A DNA stretch of 6,599 nt, taken from the NCBI GenBank assembly GCA_963519075.1, contig CAUQMH010000085.1, positions 1 through 6,599 on the forward strand. Reading direction: 5' to 3'. The position numbers and the translations under genes are program-made. Source of the DNA: JABCPE02 sp963519075. Lineage in GTDB: Bacteria > Bacteroidota > Bacteroidia > Flavobacteriales > Weeksellaceae. This document shows positions 1-5,405 of the stretch, piece by piece. Under the pieces are notes generated by a model that was given only the letters and a program-made list of their open reading frames with translations, was not told the DNA's origin and made no database searches. Numbering within the stretch: position 1 is the first letter of the stretch; each line of letters begins with the position of its first letter.

Positions 1-186
1 GGCCTAATCATTCCACCTAAAAATGTAGAAAAATTAAAAGAAAAAATGCTAACTTTGGCAAGAGACAAAAATTTATATATTAAATTGAAAGAAAACAGCC
101 GCAGAATGATAGAGAATAGATACGAGCAGTTTGTGGTCTGGAAAGCTCTTTTGGAGGAGTATGAAGGTTTGTTACAAAGTGTTTAA
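1..186 (+). CDS. GT4-family glycosyltransferase, C-terminal end only (partial)
   Basis: The reading frame is open from the first base of the window to a TAA at 184-186, giving 61 residues with no start visible. The peptide begins GLIIPPKNVEKLKEKM and ends with a VVWKALLEEYEGLL-type helix. This matches the last part of GT-B fold, group 1 (GT4) glycosyltransferases: the G-L-(L/I)-(V/I)-P-P segment after the donor-binding glutamates, a helix of 'L..K' spacing, an R-rich stretch, then a closing 'VW..LL.EY..L' helix seen in PglA-like enzymes. Such enzymes transfer a sugar from a nucleotide donor to a lipid-linked acceptor at the inner face of the membrane. It lies 14 bases before the phosphoglycosyl transferase gene and probably adds the second sugar to that enzyme's product (inference). 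The active-site region is outside the window, so donor and acceptor cannot be judged. Confidence 0.72.
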   Translation, partial: GLIIPPKNVEKLKEKMLTLARDKNLYIKLKENSRRMIENRYEQFVVWKALLEEYEGLLQSV

Positions 187-200
187 AGTCAGTTTTTGAT

Positions 201-812
201 ATGTATAAAAATTTTATTAAACCTGTCATAGATTTTGTGCTTGCGCTTGTAGGATTTTTATTCTTAAGTCCTGTTTTCGTGTTGGTTATGATAGGTTTAT
301 TTTTTGCCAATGATGGGAAGCCGTTCTTTTTTCAGCTTCGTCCAGGGAAGAATGGGAAGATTTTTAAAATCATCAAATTTAAAACCATGACTGACAAAAA
401 GGATGAAAACGGAAATCTCCTGCCAGATGCAGACAGACTTACCAAGATAGGCAGTTTTGTCCGTAAGACTTCTTTAGATGAAATTCCACAACTGCTGAAT
501 GTCATCAAGGGAGATATGTCTCTTGTCGGGCCAAGACCGCTTTTACCGAAGTATTTGGAACTTTATAATGATTTTCAGCGCCGAAGAAATGAGGTCAAAC
601 CTGGCATCACGGGATGGGCTCAGGTCAATGGGCGTAATAGCATAAGCTGGGAAAAGAAATTTGAATATGATGTTTGGTATGTCGATAATGTAAGTTTTTT
701 ATTAGATATTAAAATACTGATAATGACTGTTTTAAAGGTGGTAAAATCAGAAGGAATCAACGAACAGGGACAGGCTACATCAAATGAGTTTAAAGGAAAT
801 AACATAGAATAA
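201..812 (+). CDS. PglC-type monotopic phosphoglycosyl transferase (sugar transferase)
   Basis: This 203-residue protein belongs to the bacterial sugar transferase family (Bac_transf; PglC/WcaJ catalytic core) in its minimal form without the extra N-terminal domains of WbaP or WcaJ. The family transfers a sugar 1-phosphate from a nucleotide sugar to undecaprenyl phosphate, the first membrane step of glycan assembly. Visible features are an N-terminal hydrophobic re-entrant helix (about residues 8-35) with the Ser23-Pro24 break, the KFKTM motif at 59-63, the catalytic Asp93-Glu94 pair in SLDEIPQL, SLVGPRPLLP at 107-116, and the PGITGWAQVNGR segment near 134-145. These spacings agree with Campylobacter PglC. 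The start at 201 puts the Ser-Pro and Asp-Glu pairs at PglC-like positions. No Shine-Dalgarno precedes it, as is usual in Bacteroidota. The nearby PglE-type aminotransferase suggests a di-amino sugar donor, but the substrate cannot be read from sequence, so no symbol is given. Confidence 0.93.
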   Translation: MYKNFIKPVIDFVLALVGFLFLSPVFVLVMIGLFFANDGKPFFFQLRPGKNGKIFKIIKFKTMTDKKDENGNLLPDADRLTKIGSFVRKTSLDEIPQLLNVIKGDMSLVGPRPLLPKYLELYNDFQRRRNEVKPGITGWAQVNGRNSISWEKKFEYDVWYVDNVSFLLDIKILIMTVLKVVKSEGINEQGQATSNEFKGNNIE

Positions 813-815
813 ATA

Positions 816-1154
816 ATGGACAAGAGAATAAAACTAAAATTTATATATCATAATATGACAAGAAGTAATAGAGCCTATCAAATGTATAAAAATAAGCCTA
901 CTTACTATAATGCTTGTCATATCTATAATGCTAATAAAATAATATATGATTCTCTAAATCAACTTCTTATAGATGATTTGTCAGAAAAAGAATTGCAAGA
1001 AGTTATTAATTATATATTTCATCTGGAGAAGTGGTTTATTCAGTTTGATAATGAAAAAAATAAAATAAAAGATATAGAAGAAACTTTTATTTTTCAAGCA
1101 TTTGATGACCATATACCTTTTCCTAAAAACTTTTTAAAACTTTTTAATCTATGA
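816..1154 (+). CDS. Unrecognised small protein, possible formyltransferase partner
   Basis: I do not recognise the function of this 112-residue protein. It has no signal peptide and no membrane segment. It looks helical and mildly basic at the N-terminus, with a Tyr/Asn-rich first half (TYYNACHIYNANKIIYDSL), a central 'LSEKELQEVINYIFHLEKWF' helix, and a C-terminal IPFPKNFLKLF motif. It starts 3 bases after the stop of the sugar transferase gene, and its own stop overlaps the start of the formyltransferase gene (ATGA at 1151-1154), so the two are probably translated together. Base composition is extreme: about 23% GC over 841-1140, far below the flanking genes, with heavy use of ATA, AGA and TTA codons. 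The unbroken frame, the tight spacing and the His-Leu-Glu-x-Trp-Phe and Pro-Phe-Pro motifs argue that it is a real gene and not a remnant. A role supporting the formyltransferase (complex partner or regulator) is inference from position only. Confidence 0.8.
   Translation: MDKRIKLKFIYHNMTRSNRAYQMYKNKPTYYNACHIYNANKIIYDSLNQLLIDDLSEKELQEVINYIFHLEKWFIQFDNEKNKIKDIEETFIFQAFDDHIPFPKNFLKLFNL
1151..1154 (+). other. ATGA start/stop overlap, likely translational coupling
   Basis: The stop codon of the 112-residue gene (TGA, 1152-1154) overlaps the ATG of the formyltransferase gene (1151-1153). With no Shine-Dalgarno upstream, start at the second gene probably depends on ribosomes finishing the first. 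The overlap also fixes the formyltransferase start, because MKYGFAGDRE opens directly with the first beta strand of the Rossmann-like domain. Confidence 0.75.
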
Positions 1155-1903
1155 AATATGGATTTGCAGGAGATAGAGAAATCTCTGTCAAAATATTAGA
1201 ACTATTAATTAGTTTAGGTTATAGACCTAGTTTTTTATTGGTAAGTGAAAACGAAAATGCTACACATACAGATAAACTTATTGAGGTTTCTCAGTTAGAT
1301 TCTAGTCGTATATTTACTAATAAAGATTTGAAATCAAAGGATTTCATAGAAAAAATCAAAAAAATTGAAGTAGATTATATTTTTGGGATACATTATCCAT
1401 TTATTATCAATAAAGAATTGATAAATTTTCCTAAAATAGGTTTTCTAAATTTACATCCAGCTTATTTACCATATAATAAGGGTTGGCATACACCTTCTTG
1501 GGCTATTTATGAAGGAACAAAATATGGAGCGACTCTGCATTTTATGTCAGAGAAACTAGATGAAGGAGATATTATTCACCAAAGAGAGGTAGAAATCCTA
1601 CCAGAAGATACAGCAAATAGTCTGTATAAGAGGGTGTTGGATTTAGAATATGAAGTATTTAAGGAGGCAGTTCCTCAGTTAGTCTCTTTAGCTCCTAATA
1701 GAGTTAAACAGATAGAAGAGGGAACAGAACATAAAAAAACAGATTTGGAAAATATTCGTGAAATTTCCTTATCAGAAGAAATAAAGGCAGGAGATTTAAT
1801 TAACAAACTTAGAGCATTGACTACTAATAACTCTGATGAGGCTGCTTTTTTCGTTGTAGATGGGGTAAGATATAACATTCAAGTAAGAATTATAAAAGAA
1901 TAA
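1151..1903 (+). CDS. Sugar N-formyltransferase (formyl_trans_N family)
   Basis: This 250-residue protein belongs to the formyltransferase family of PurN, Fmt and the sugar N-formyltransferases. They use N10-formyltetrahydrofolate to formylate an amino group. The first beta strand is MKYGFAGDRE. The catalytic set appears as Asn100 and His102 in the FLNLHPAYLPYNKG segment and Asp137 in LDEGDIIH, with the usual spacing of about 35 residues from His to Asp. GATLHFM before the Asp is the expected strand. Residues about 205-250 look like a short C-terminal extension (KLRALT...AAFFVVDGVRYNIQV), recalling the second domain of sugar formyltransferases and not a tRNA-binding domain. At 250 residues it is shorter than Fmt (about 310), and it lies between a sugar transferase and a 4-aminotransferase gene. 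It therefore most likely makes a formamido sugar nucleotide in the cytoplasm. Exact sugar and nucleotide are unknown. PurN is unlikely given the context and sequence. Confidence 0.88.
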   Translation: MKYGFAGDREISVKILELLISLGYRPSFLLVSENENATHTDKLIEVSQLDSSRIFTNKDLKSKDFIEKIKKIEVDYIFGIHYPFIINKELINFPKIGFLNLHPAYLPYNKGWHTPSWAIYEGTKYGATLHFMSEKLDEGDIIHQREVEILPEDTANSLYKRVLDLEYEVFKEAVPQLVSLAPNRVKQIEEGTEHKKTDLENIREISLSEEIKAGDLINKLRALTTNNSDEAAFFVVDGVRYNIQVRIIKE

Positions 1904-1905
1904 AA

Positions 1906-3036
1906 ATGAGTACAAAAATATGGCTTTCCTCTCCACATATGGGTGGAAGCGAACTTAAATACATCAATGAAGCATTTGACCAAAACTGGGTAGCGCCTTT
2001 GGGGCCGAATGTGAATAATTTCGAAACGGATTTAGAACAATACCTTTCTGAAAATGTGAAAGTTGCAGCGGTTTCGGCAGGGACGGCAGCTTTGCATTTA
2101 GCGCTTGTTATTTTAGGCATAAAGGCAGGAGATGAGGTTATTTGTCAAAGTTTTACATTTGCGGCATCAGCGAATCCTATTGTTTATCAAGGAGCTACGC
2201 CTGTTTTTGTAGATTCAGAGCCGGAAACATGGAATATGTGTCCCGCGGCTTTGGAAACAGCCATTAAAGATAGAATAGCTAAAGGAAAAAAGCCAAAAGC
2301 CGTTATAGTGGTTCATCTGTATGGGATGCCAGCAAAAATGGATGAAATCATAGAAGTTGCCAACCGATATGAAATCCCAGTGGTAGAAGATGCAGCAGAG
2401 GCTCTCGGAAGTTCATACAAAGGAAAAAAGTGTGGAACTTTTGGAGAAATATCTTTTTTAAGTTTTAATGGAAACAAAATAATAACAACCTCTGGTGGAG
2501 GAGCGCTGGTATGCAAAACGCAGGGACACAAAGAAAAAGCAGTTTTTCTATCCACTCAGGCGAGAGACAATGCGCCACATTATCAGCATTCACAGATAGG
2601 CTACAACTATAGAATGAGCAATATCTCGGCTGGAATAGGGCGTGGGCAGATGGAAGTTTTGGATTTAAGGATTTCTCAGCGCCGTAAAAATCATGATTTC
2701 TATCAAGAAGTATTTAAGAATATAGATGGAATAGAGCTTTTTACAGAGCCAAATTCAGACTTTTTCTCTAATCACTGGCTTTCTGCAATTGTAATTGATG
2801 CGCAGAAAACAGGTTTTGACAGAGAGCAGCTTCGTCTGAAACTACAAGAAGAAAATATAGAAAGCCGCCCACTATGGAAACCGATGCATCTGCAGCCTGT
2901 CTTTGCTGATGCACCATATTATGGAGGAAATGTAGCTGAAAATTTATTTAATAATGGGCTTTGCCTGCCTTCTGGGTCTAATTTGACAGCTGAAGATTTG
3001 GAGAGAATAAAAAATGTAATTGAGAACATGTTATGA
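1906..3036 (+). CDS. DegT/DnrJ/EryC1 (PglE-type) PLP-dependent sugar aminotransferase
   Basis: This 376-residue, full-length protein is a fold type I PLP aminotransferase of the DegT family. It transfers an amino group, normally from glutamate, onto a 4-keto-6-deoxy sugar nucleotide. Visible marks are the N-terminal WLSSPHMGGSE and WVAPLGPNVNNFE segments typical of PglE-like enzymes, SAGTAALHLAL (57-67) for phosphate binding, EDAAEALGS (161-169) with Asp162 placed to bind the PLP ring nitrogen, and SFNGNKIITTSGGGALV with Lys191 as the internal aldimine lysine. The tail carries RPLWKPMH and the LCLPSGS motif. The gene starts 2 bases after the formyltransferase stop, and its own stop overlaps the rfbC start, so it belongs to the same transcript. 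The most likely product is UDP-4-amino-2-acetamido-2,4,6-trideoxyglucose (PglE reaction). A VioA-like dTDP-4-amino-6-deoxyglucose reaction is the alternative, given the rfbC neighbour. Composition returns here to about 40% GC. Confidence 0.94.
   Translation: MSTKIWLSSPHMGGSELKYINEAFDQNWVAPLGPNVNNFETDLEQYLSENVKVAAVSAGTAALHLALVILGIKAGDEVICQSFTFAASANPIVYQGATPVFVDSEPETWNMCPAALETAIKDRIAKGKKPKAVIVVHLYGMPAKMDEIIEVANRYEIPVVEDAAEALGSSYKGKKCGTFGEISFLSFNGNKIITTSGGGALVCKTQGHKEKAVFLSTQARDNAPHYQHSQIGYNYRMSNISAGIGRGQMEVLDLRISQRRKNHDFYQEVFKNIDGIELFTEPNSDFFSNHWLSAIVIDAQKTGFDREQLRLKLQEENIESRPLWKPMHLQPVFADAPYYGGNVAENLFNNGLCLPSGSNLTAEDLERIKNVIENML
3033..3036 (+). other. ATGA start/stop overlap, likely translational coupling
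   Basis: The aminotransferase stop (TGA, 3034-3036) overlaps the rfbC start (ATG, 3033-3035). This ties expression of the two sugar-nucleotide enzymes together and supports the rfbC start, which gives the usual family N-terminus (MKVKSTPLKNCYIIEP). Confidence 0.75.
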
Positions 3037-3578
3037 AAGTAAAATCAACGCCACTTAAAAACTGCTATATTATAGAACCTACTGTTTTTGAAGATGATAG
3101 AGGGTATTTTTATGAGAAATTTAATGAACAAAAATTCGAGCAATTAACAGGAATGAATGGGCATTTCGTTCAGGATAATATTTCCAAATCCTCTTACGGA
3201 GTTCTTCGCGGGCTGCATTTGCAGAAAGGAGATATGGCTCAGGCGAAGCTGGTGTCTTGCTTGGAGGGAAGAGTCTGGGATGTTGCAGTAGATTTGCGGG
3301 AAGATTCGCCTACTTTTGGGCGCTGGTTCGGTGTGGAGCTTAGCGCCGAAAACAGACTGCAGTTCTACATTCCGAGAGGTTTTGCCCACGGATTTTCGGT
3401 GCTGAGTCCGACAGCGGTTTTTGCCTACAAATGTGATAATTTTTATAATAAAGAATCCGAAGGCGGTATCATTTGGAATGATGCAGAGCTCGGTATAGAC
3501 TGGAAACTTCCAATGTCTGATATCATTTTATCCGAAAAAGATAAGGTGCAAAAGACCTTCCAAGAAAAGGATTTTTAA
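3033..3578 (+). CDS. rfbC: dTDP-4-dehydrorhamnose 3,5-epimerase (RmlC)
   Basis: This 181-residue cupin enzyme converts dTDP-4-dehydro-6-deoxy-D-glucose to dTDP-4-dehydro-L-rhamnose, the third step of dTDP-L-rhamnose synthesis in the cytoplasm. The length matches the family (about 180-185). Diagnostic segments are DDRGYFYEKFNEQKF (21-35), SSYGVLRGLHLQ (53-64) with the base His62, AKLVSC with Lys72, the VWDVAVDLREDSPTFG core, IPRGFAHGFSVLS, and AYKCDNFY with Tyr132. His62 and Tyr132 sit at the residue numbers usual for the catalytic acid/base pair. The C-terminal LGIDWKLP and LSEKDK segments are also typical. The other rml genes (rfbA, rfbB, rfbD) are not in the window, so they must lie upstream or elsewhere if rhamnose is made. 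The central part is unusually GC-rich for this operon (about 54% over 3241-3420), hinting at a different history from the preceding AT-rich genes. Confidence 0.96.
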   Translation: MKVKSTPLKNCYIIEPTVFEDDRGYFYEKFNEQKFEQLTGMNGHFVQDNISKSSYGVLRGLHLQKGDMAQAKLVSCLEGRVWDVAVDLREDSPTFGRWFGVELSAENRLQFYIPRGFAHGFSVLSPTAVFAYKCDNFYNKESEGGIIWNDAELGIDWKLPMSDIILSEKDKVQKTFQEKDF

Positions 3579-3586
3579 ACCATAAA

Positions 3587-4129
3587 ATGAACAATATAAT
3601 AAAATTGAGAGGCTTAATTTCACTCAACTTTTTGATTTTCTTCTTGCCGTTTTTAAAGATGTGTTCTGGCGTAGAGAAGAAATCAGAAGTCGTGGCTGAA
3701 ACGGCTATTTCGGTGCAGAATAATACAGAAGCCCAATCAGACACTCTTGTATTGGACACTTTGGAAAGCCAAATGTTCTCTAAACCAGAGCTTATTCTGG
3801 ATAATCAGGATATAGTGTGTAACTTCTATGAAGCGGTTTATTTTAGCTTTGAAACGAACAAGATAGAGGATTTTGAGTTTTCTCCTTTTATATGTTATCC
3901 GCTGGTATTATTTTTAGTGATATTAATGTTCATAGGTTCAATATTCAATAAAACTATGTTAATAAGGACTTTGTCTATTATTAACATAGTTTTGTTGTTA
4001 GGTTCAGTGGTGTGGTTTTATTTTTTGGAATTTATAGAAAATATTAACCAGCTGAGAATCGGTTTTTATTTGATAATATTAAACATGGTGCTGATTTTTG
4101 TTCTTTCAAATCAAAAACAAAAAACTTAG
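3587..4129 (+). CDS. Unrecognised membrane protein with four predicted helices
   Basis: I do not recognise this 180-residue protein. Hydrophobic segments lie at about 8-27, 101-120, 125-147 and 156-174. The N-terminus and the loop NKTMLIR are basic, while residues 28-100 are acidic and polar. By the positive-inside rule this predicts an N-in, C-in four-helix protein with a roughly 70-residue periplasmic domain after helix 1. Helix 1 ends FFLPFLKMCSG. The Cys26 is not in a good lipobox (LKMC), so a lipoprotein is unlikely. The gene starts 8 bases after rfbC with no terminator between, so it is probably co-transcribed, but no glycan motif is seen. Its C-terminal third contains a perfect inverted repeat (3950-3993), and its stop overlaps the stop of the convergent flavoprotein gene. 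It could be an accessory protein of the glycan system or an unrelated gene riding on the operon. Confidence 0.78.
   Translation: MNNIIKLRGLISLNFLIFFLPFLKMCSGVEKKSEVVAETAISVQNNTEAQSDTLVLDTLESQMFSKPELILDNQDIVCNFYEAVYFSFETNKIEDFEFSPFICYPLVLFLVILMFIGSIFNKTMLIRTLSIINIVLLLGSVVWFYFLEFIENINQLRIGFYLIILNMVLIFVLSNQKQKT
3950..3993. repeat. Perfect 16-bp inverted repeat inside a coding gene
   Basis: The arm AAAACTATGTTAATAA (3950-3965) is matched exactly in reverse complement by TTATTAACATAGTTTT (3978-3993), with 12 bases between. The spacer can extend the stem with GAC/GTC around a TTT loop (3967-3975). The structure lies inside the unrecognised membrane protein gene, coding from Lys122 to about Val135. 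Both outer ends are short T runs when read outward on either strand, so it could act in either direction. Read on the minus strand it begins about 130 bases after the stop of the flavoprotein gene, which has no other downstream space, so a terminator role there is plausible. The T tracts are short for a strong terminator, and a chance or structural origin remains possible. Confidence 0.7.
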
Positions 4130-5331
4130 TTCACAGCGTTTAAGTCCTGAGCAATCAGCCAGCCTTCGCTCCAGCACGCTTGGAAGTTGAACCCACCAGT
4201 AACTGCATCGATGTTGAGAACCTCGCCAGAGATGTAGAAATTGGGTAGTTTTTTGCTTTTCATGGTTTTAAAATCCATCTCCTTCAGATCTACACCGCCC
4301 GCCGTTACGAATTCCTCTTTGAATGTGCATTTTCCTGTCACATTCATTCGGCAGCAGCACAGATTTTCTATGATTTTCTGCATTTCTTTGTTGTTGATAT
4401 TGGCTATTTGTTTGGCAGTGTCAATTCCAGAAACGAATAAAATTCTTTGCCAAAAACGATTGGTAATATCAAAAATTTTGGCCTGACCGATGGATTTTTT
4501 CGGTTCATTTTCTTTGAAATTTTTAAATATTTCCAAAGCATCTTCTGAAGCCGTTCCGATGAAATTGACGATGATTTCAAACTGGTATTTTAGTGCCGCA
4601 AGTTCTCTCGCTCCCCATGCCGATAGTTTTAGGATTGCAGGGCCGCTCAGTCCCCAGTGGGTAATGAGCAGAGAGCCAGACTCTTCTAAATTTAATTTTG
4701 GGATTTCAATATCTACATACTGAAAACTCGTTCCCATGAGGTCTTTCAGTATTTCATTTTTAATGTTAAATGTAAATAAAGACGGAACGGGCGCGATAAT
4801 CTGATGCCCTAGTTTTTCTAGTATTTTAAATGCTTTCGGCGAACTTCCTGTGCTGAATACCACATAATCCGCGAAATGATTTTGGTCTGTGGTATGGATT
4901 TTATATCCGTTTTCCTGCGGCAGAATCTCGGTAACGGTTTGTTTGGTAAGTATTTTTACATTTTTCTTTCTGCATTCATTCACGAGGCAGTCTATGATGC
5001 TTTGTGAAGAGTTGCTTTCAGGAAAAATTCGGTTGTCATCTTCTATTTTGAGGGCTACGCCGTGTTCTTCGTACCAGTTCATGGTATCCCCAGGCTGGAA
5101 TTTTGTAAACACGCTGAGGAGTTCTTTGTGACCGCGAGGGTAGAATTGCACGAGTTCTCTCGGGTCAAAACAGGCGTGGGAAACATTGCATCTGCCGCCG
5201 CCTGAGATTTTTACTTTTTGCAGGACATCAGAATTTTGTTCTAAAATAGTGACATCGTATAATTTGGTATCAATATTTGCAGCGGTAAAAAATCCAGAAG
5301 CACCTCCTCCGATGATGATTACTTTTTTCAT
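4126..5331 (-). CDS. HI0933/YhiN-family FAD-dependent flavoprotein (NAD(P)/FAD oxidoreductase)
   Basis: This 401-residue, full-length protein belongs to the HI0933-like family (PF03486), which includes E. coli YhiN and the clostridial enzyme BaiN. The N-terminal Rossmann motif is IIIGGGASGFFTAANI (5-20), followed by Glu31 (ILEQ) for the adenosine ribose. The family signature VKISGGGRCNVSHA lies at 40-53, and LLITHWGLSGPAILKLSAW is in the central domain. The C-terminal FAD loop reads VTAGGVDLKEMD, then NFYISGEVLNIDAVTGGFNFQ and ACWSEGWLIAQDL. Members bind FAD, but the physiological reaction in most bacteria is unknown. A bile-acid reductase label transferred from BaiN would be over-reading. 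The gene is convergent with the glycan operon, its stop overlapping that of the last + strand gene by 4 bases. It starts 74 bases after the yidC stop with a hairpin between. The ATG at 5331 is directly followed by the dinucleotide-binding strand, as expected for the family start. Confidence 0.93.
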   Translation of the reverse strand: MKKVIIIGGGASGFFTAANIDTKLYDVTILEQNSDVLQKVKISGGGRCNVSHACFDPRELVQFYPRGHKELLSVFTKFQPGDTMNWYEEHGVALKIEDDNRIFPESNSSQSIIDCLVNECRKKNVKILTKQTVTEILPQENGYKIHTTDQNHFADYVVFSTGSSPKAFKILEKLGHQIIAPVPSLFTFNIKNEILKDLMGTSFQYVDIEIPKLNLEESGSLLITHWGLSGPAILKLSAWGARELAALKYQFEIIVNFIGTASEDALEIFKNFKENEPKKSIGQAKIFDITNRFWQRILFVSGIDTAKQIANINNKEMQKIIENLCCCRMNVTGKCTFKEEFVTAGGVDLKEMDFKTMKSKKLPNFYISGEVLNIDAVTGGFNFQACWSEGWLIAQDLNAVN

Positions 5332-5334
5332 AAT

Positions 5335-5388
5335 TCAAAAGAAAAACCTTCAACATTTTCTTTTTTTAGAGTAATGCTGAAGGCTGTT
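5335..5388 (-). terminator. Hairpin terminator after yidC
   Basis: Read on the minus strand, CCTTCAGCATT (5383-5373) pairs with AATGTTGAAGG (5357-5347) in an 11-bp stem with one G-U pair. The loop is 15 bases, and a T-rich run (TTTTTCTTTT) follows at 5346-5337. It lies 23 bases past the yidC stop, which fits an intrinsic terminator for yidC. On the + strand the same stem has one A-C mismatch and is followed by GTTTTT, so weaker two-way action is possible. The T tract ends only about 5 bases before the start codon of the flavoprotein gene. Confidence 0.75.
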
Positions 5389-5405
5389 TTTATAAATAAT
5401 TAAAA

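Larger units (their letters stand above)
813..1905 (+). other. AT-rich two-gene island within the glycan operon
   Basis: Counting G+C by 60-base lines gives about 23% over 841-1140 and 22-37% in sampled lines of 1201-1560. The sugar transferase gives about 42% over 541-660, the aminotransferase about 41% in sampled lines, and rfbC about 54% over 3241-3420. The low stretch spans exactly the unrecognised small gene and the formyltransferase gene. It ends sharply at both gene borders, with codon use shifting toward A/T-ending and AGA/ATA codons. This fits a module acquired separately from the rest of the operon. No terminal repeats, integrase or insertion-sequence remains are visible at the edges, so exchange by homologous recombination within a glycan locus is more likely than transposition (inference). 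Confidence 0.65.

Noticed and set aside
620..823. Minus strand open frame opposite the end of the sugar transferase gene.
   Set aside because: It is fully covered by the well-supported + strand gene and shows no protein-like motifs.
816..1154. Possibility that the small AT-rich gene is a decayed fragment of a larger gene.
   Set aside because: The frame is intact, tightly spaced with both neighbours and coupled to the next start. No adjacent frame continues a related protein.
1151..1903. PurN or methionyl-tRNA formyltransferase identity for the formyltransferase gene.
   Set aside because: Its sugar-operon context, 250-residue length, and HPAYLPYNKGWHTPSW segment and C-terminal extension fit sugar N-formyltransferases better.
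3543..3576. Small hairpin (AAGGT/ACCTT) followed by a TTTTT run near the end of rfbC, considered as a terminator before the membrane protein gene.
   Set aside because: The stem is only 5 bp and 12 bases separate it from the T run, so it is too weak to call.
3587..3670. Lipoprotein signal ending at Cys26 of the membrane protein.
   Set aside because: The residues before Cys (LKM) do not form a lipobox, and Lys just before it is unfavourable.
5332..5405. Bacteroidota promoter (TTTG and TAnnTTTG) for the flavoprotein gene.
   Set aside because: No properly spaced pair is present. A TTTTG just before the ATG lacks the TA element.
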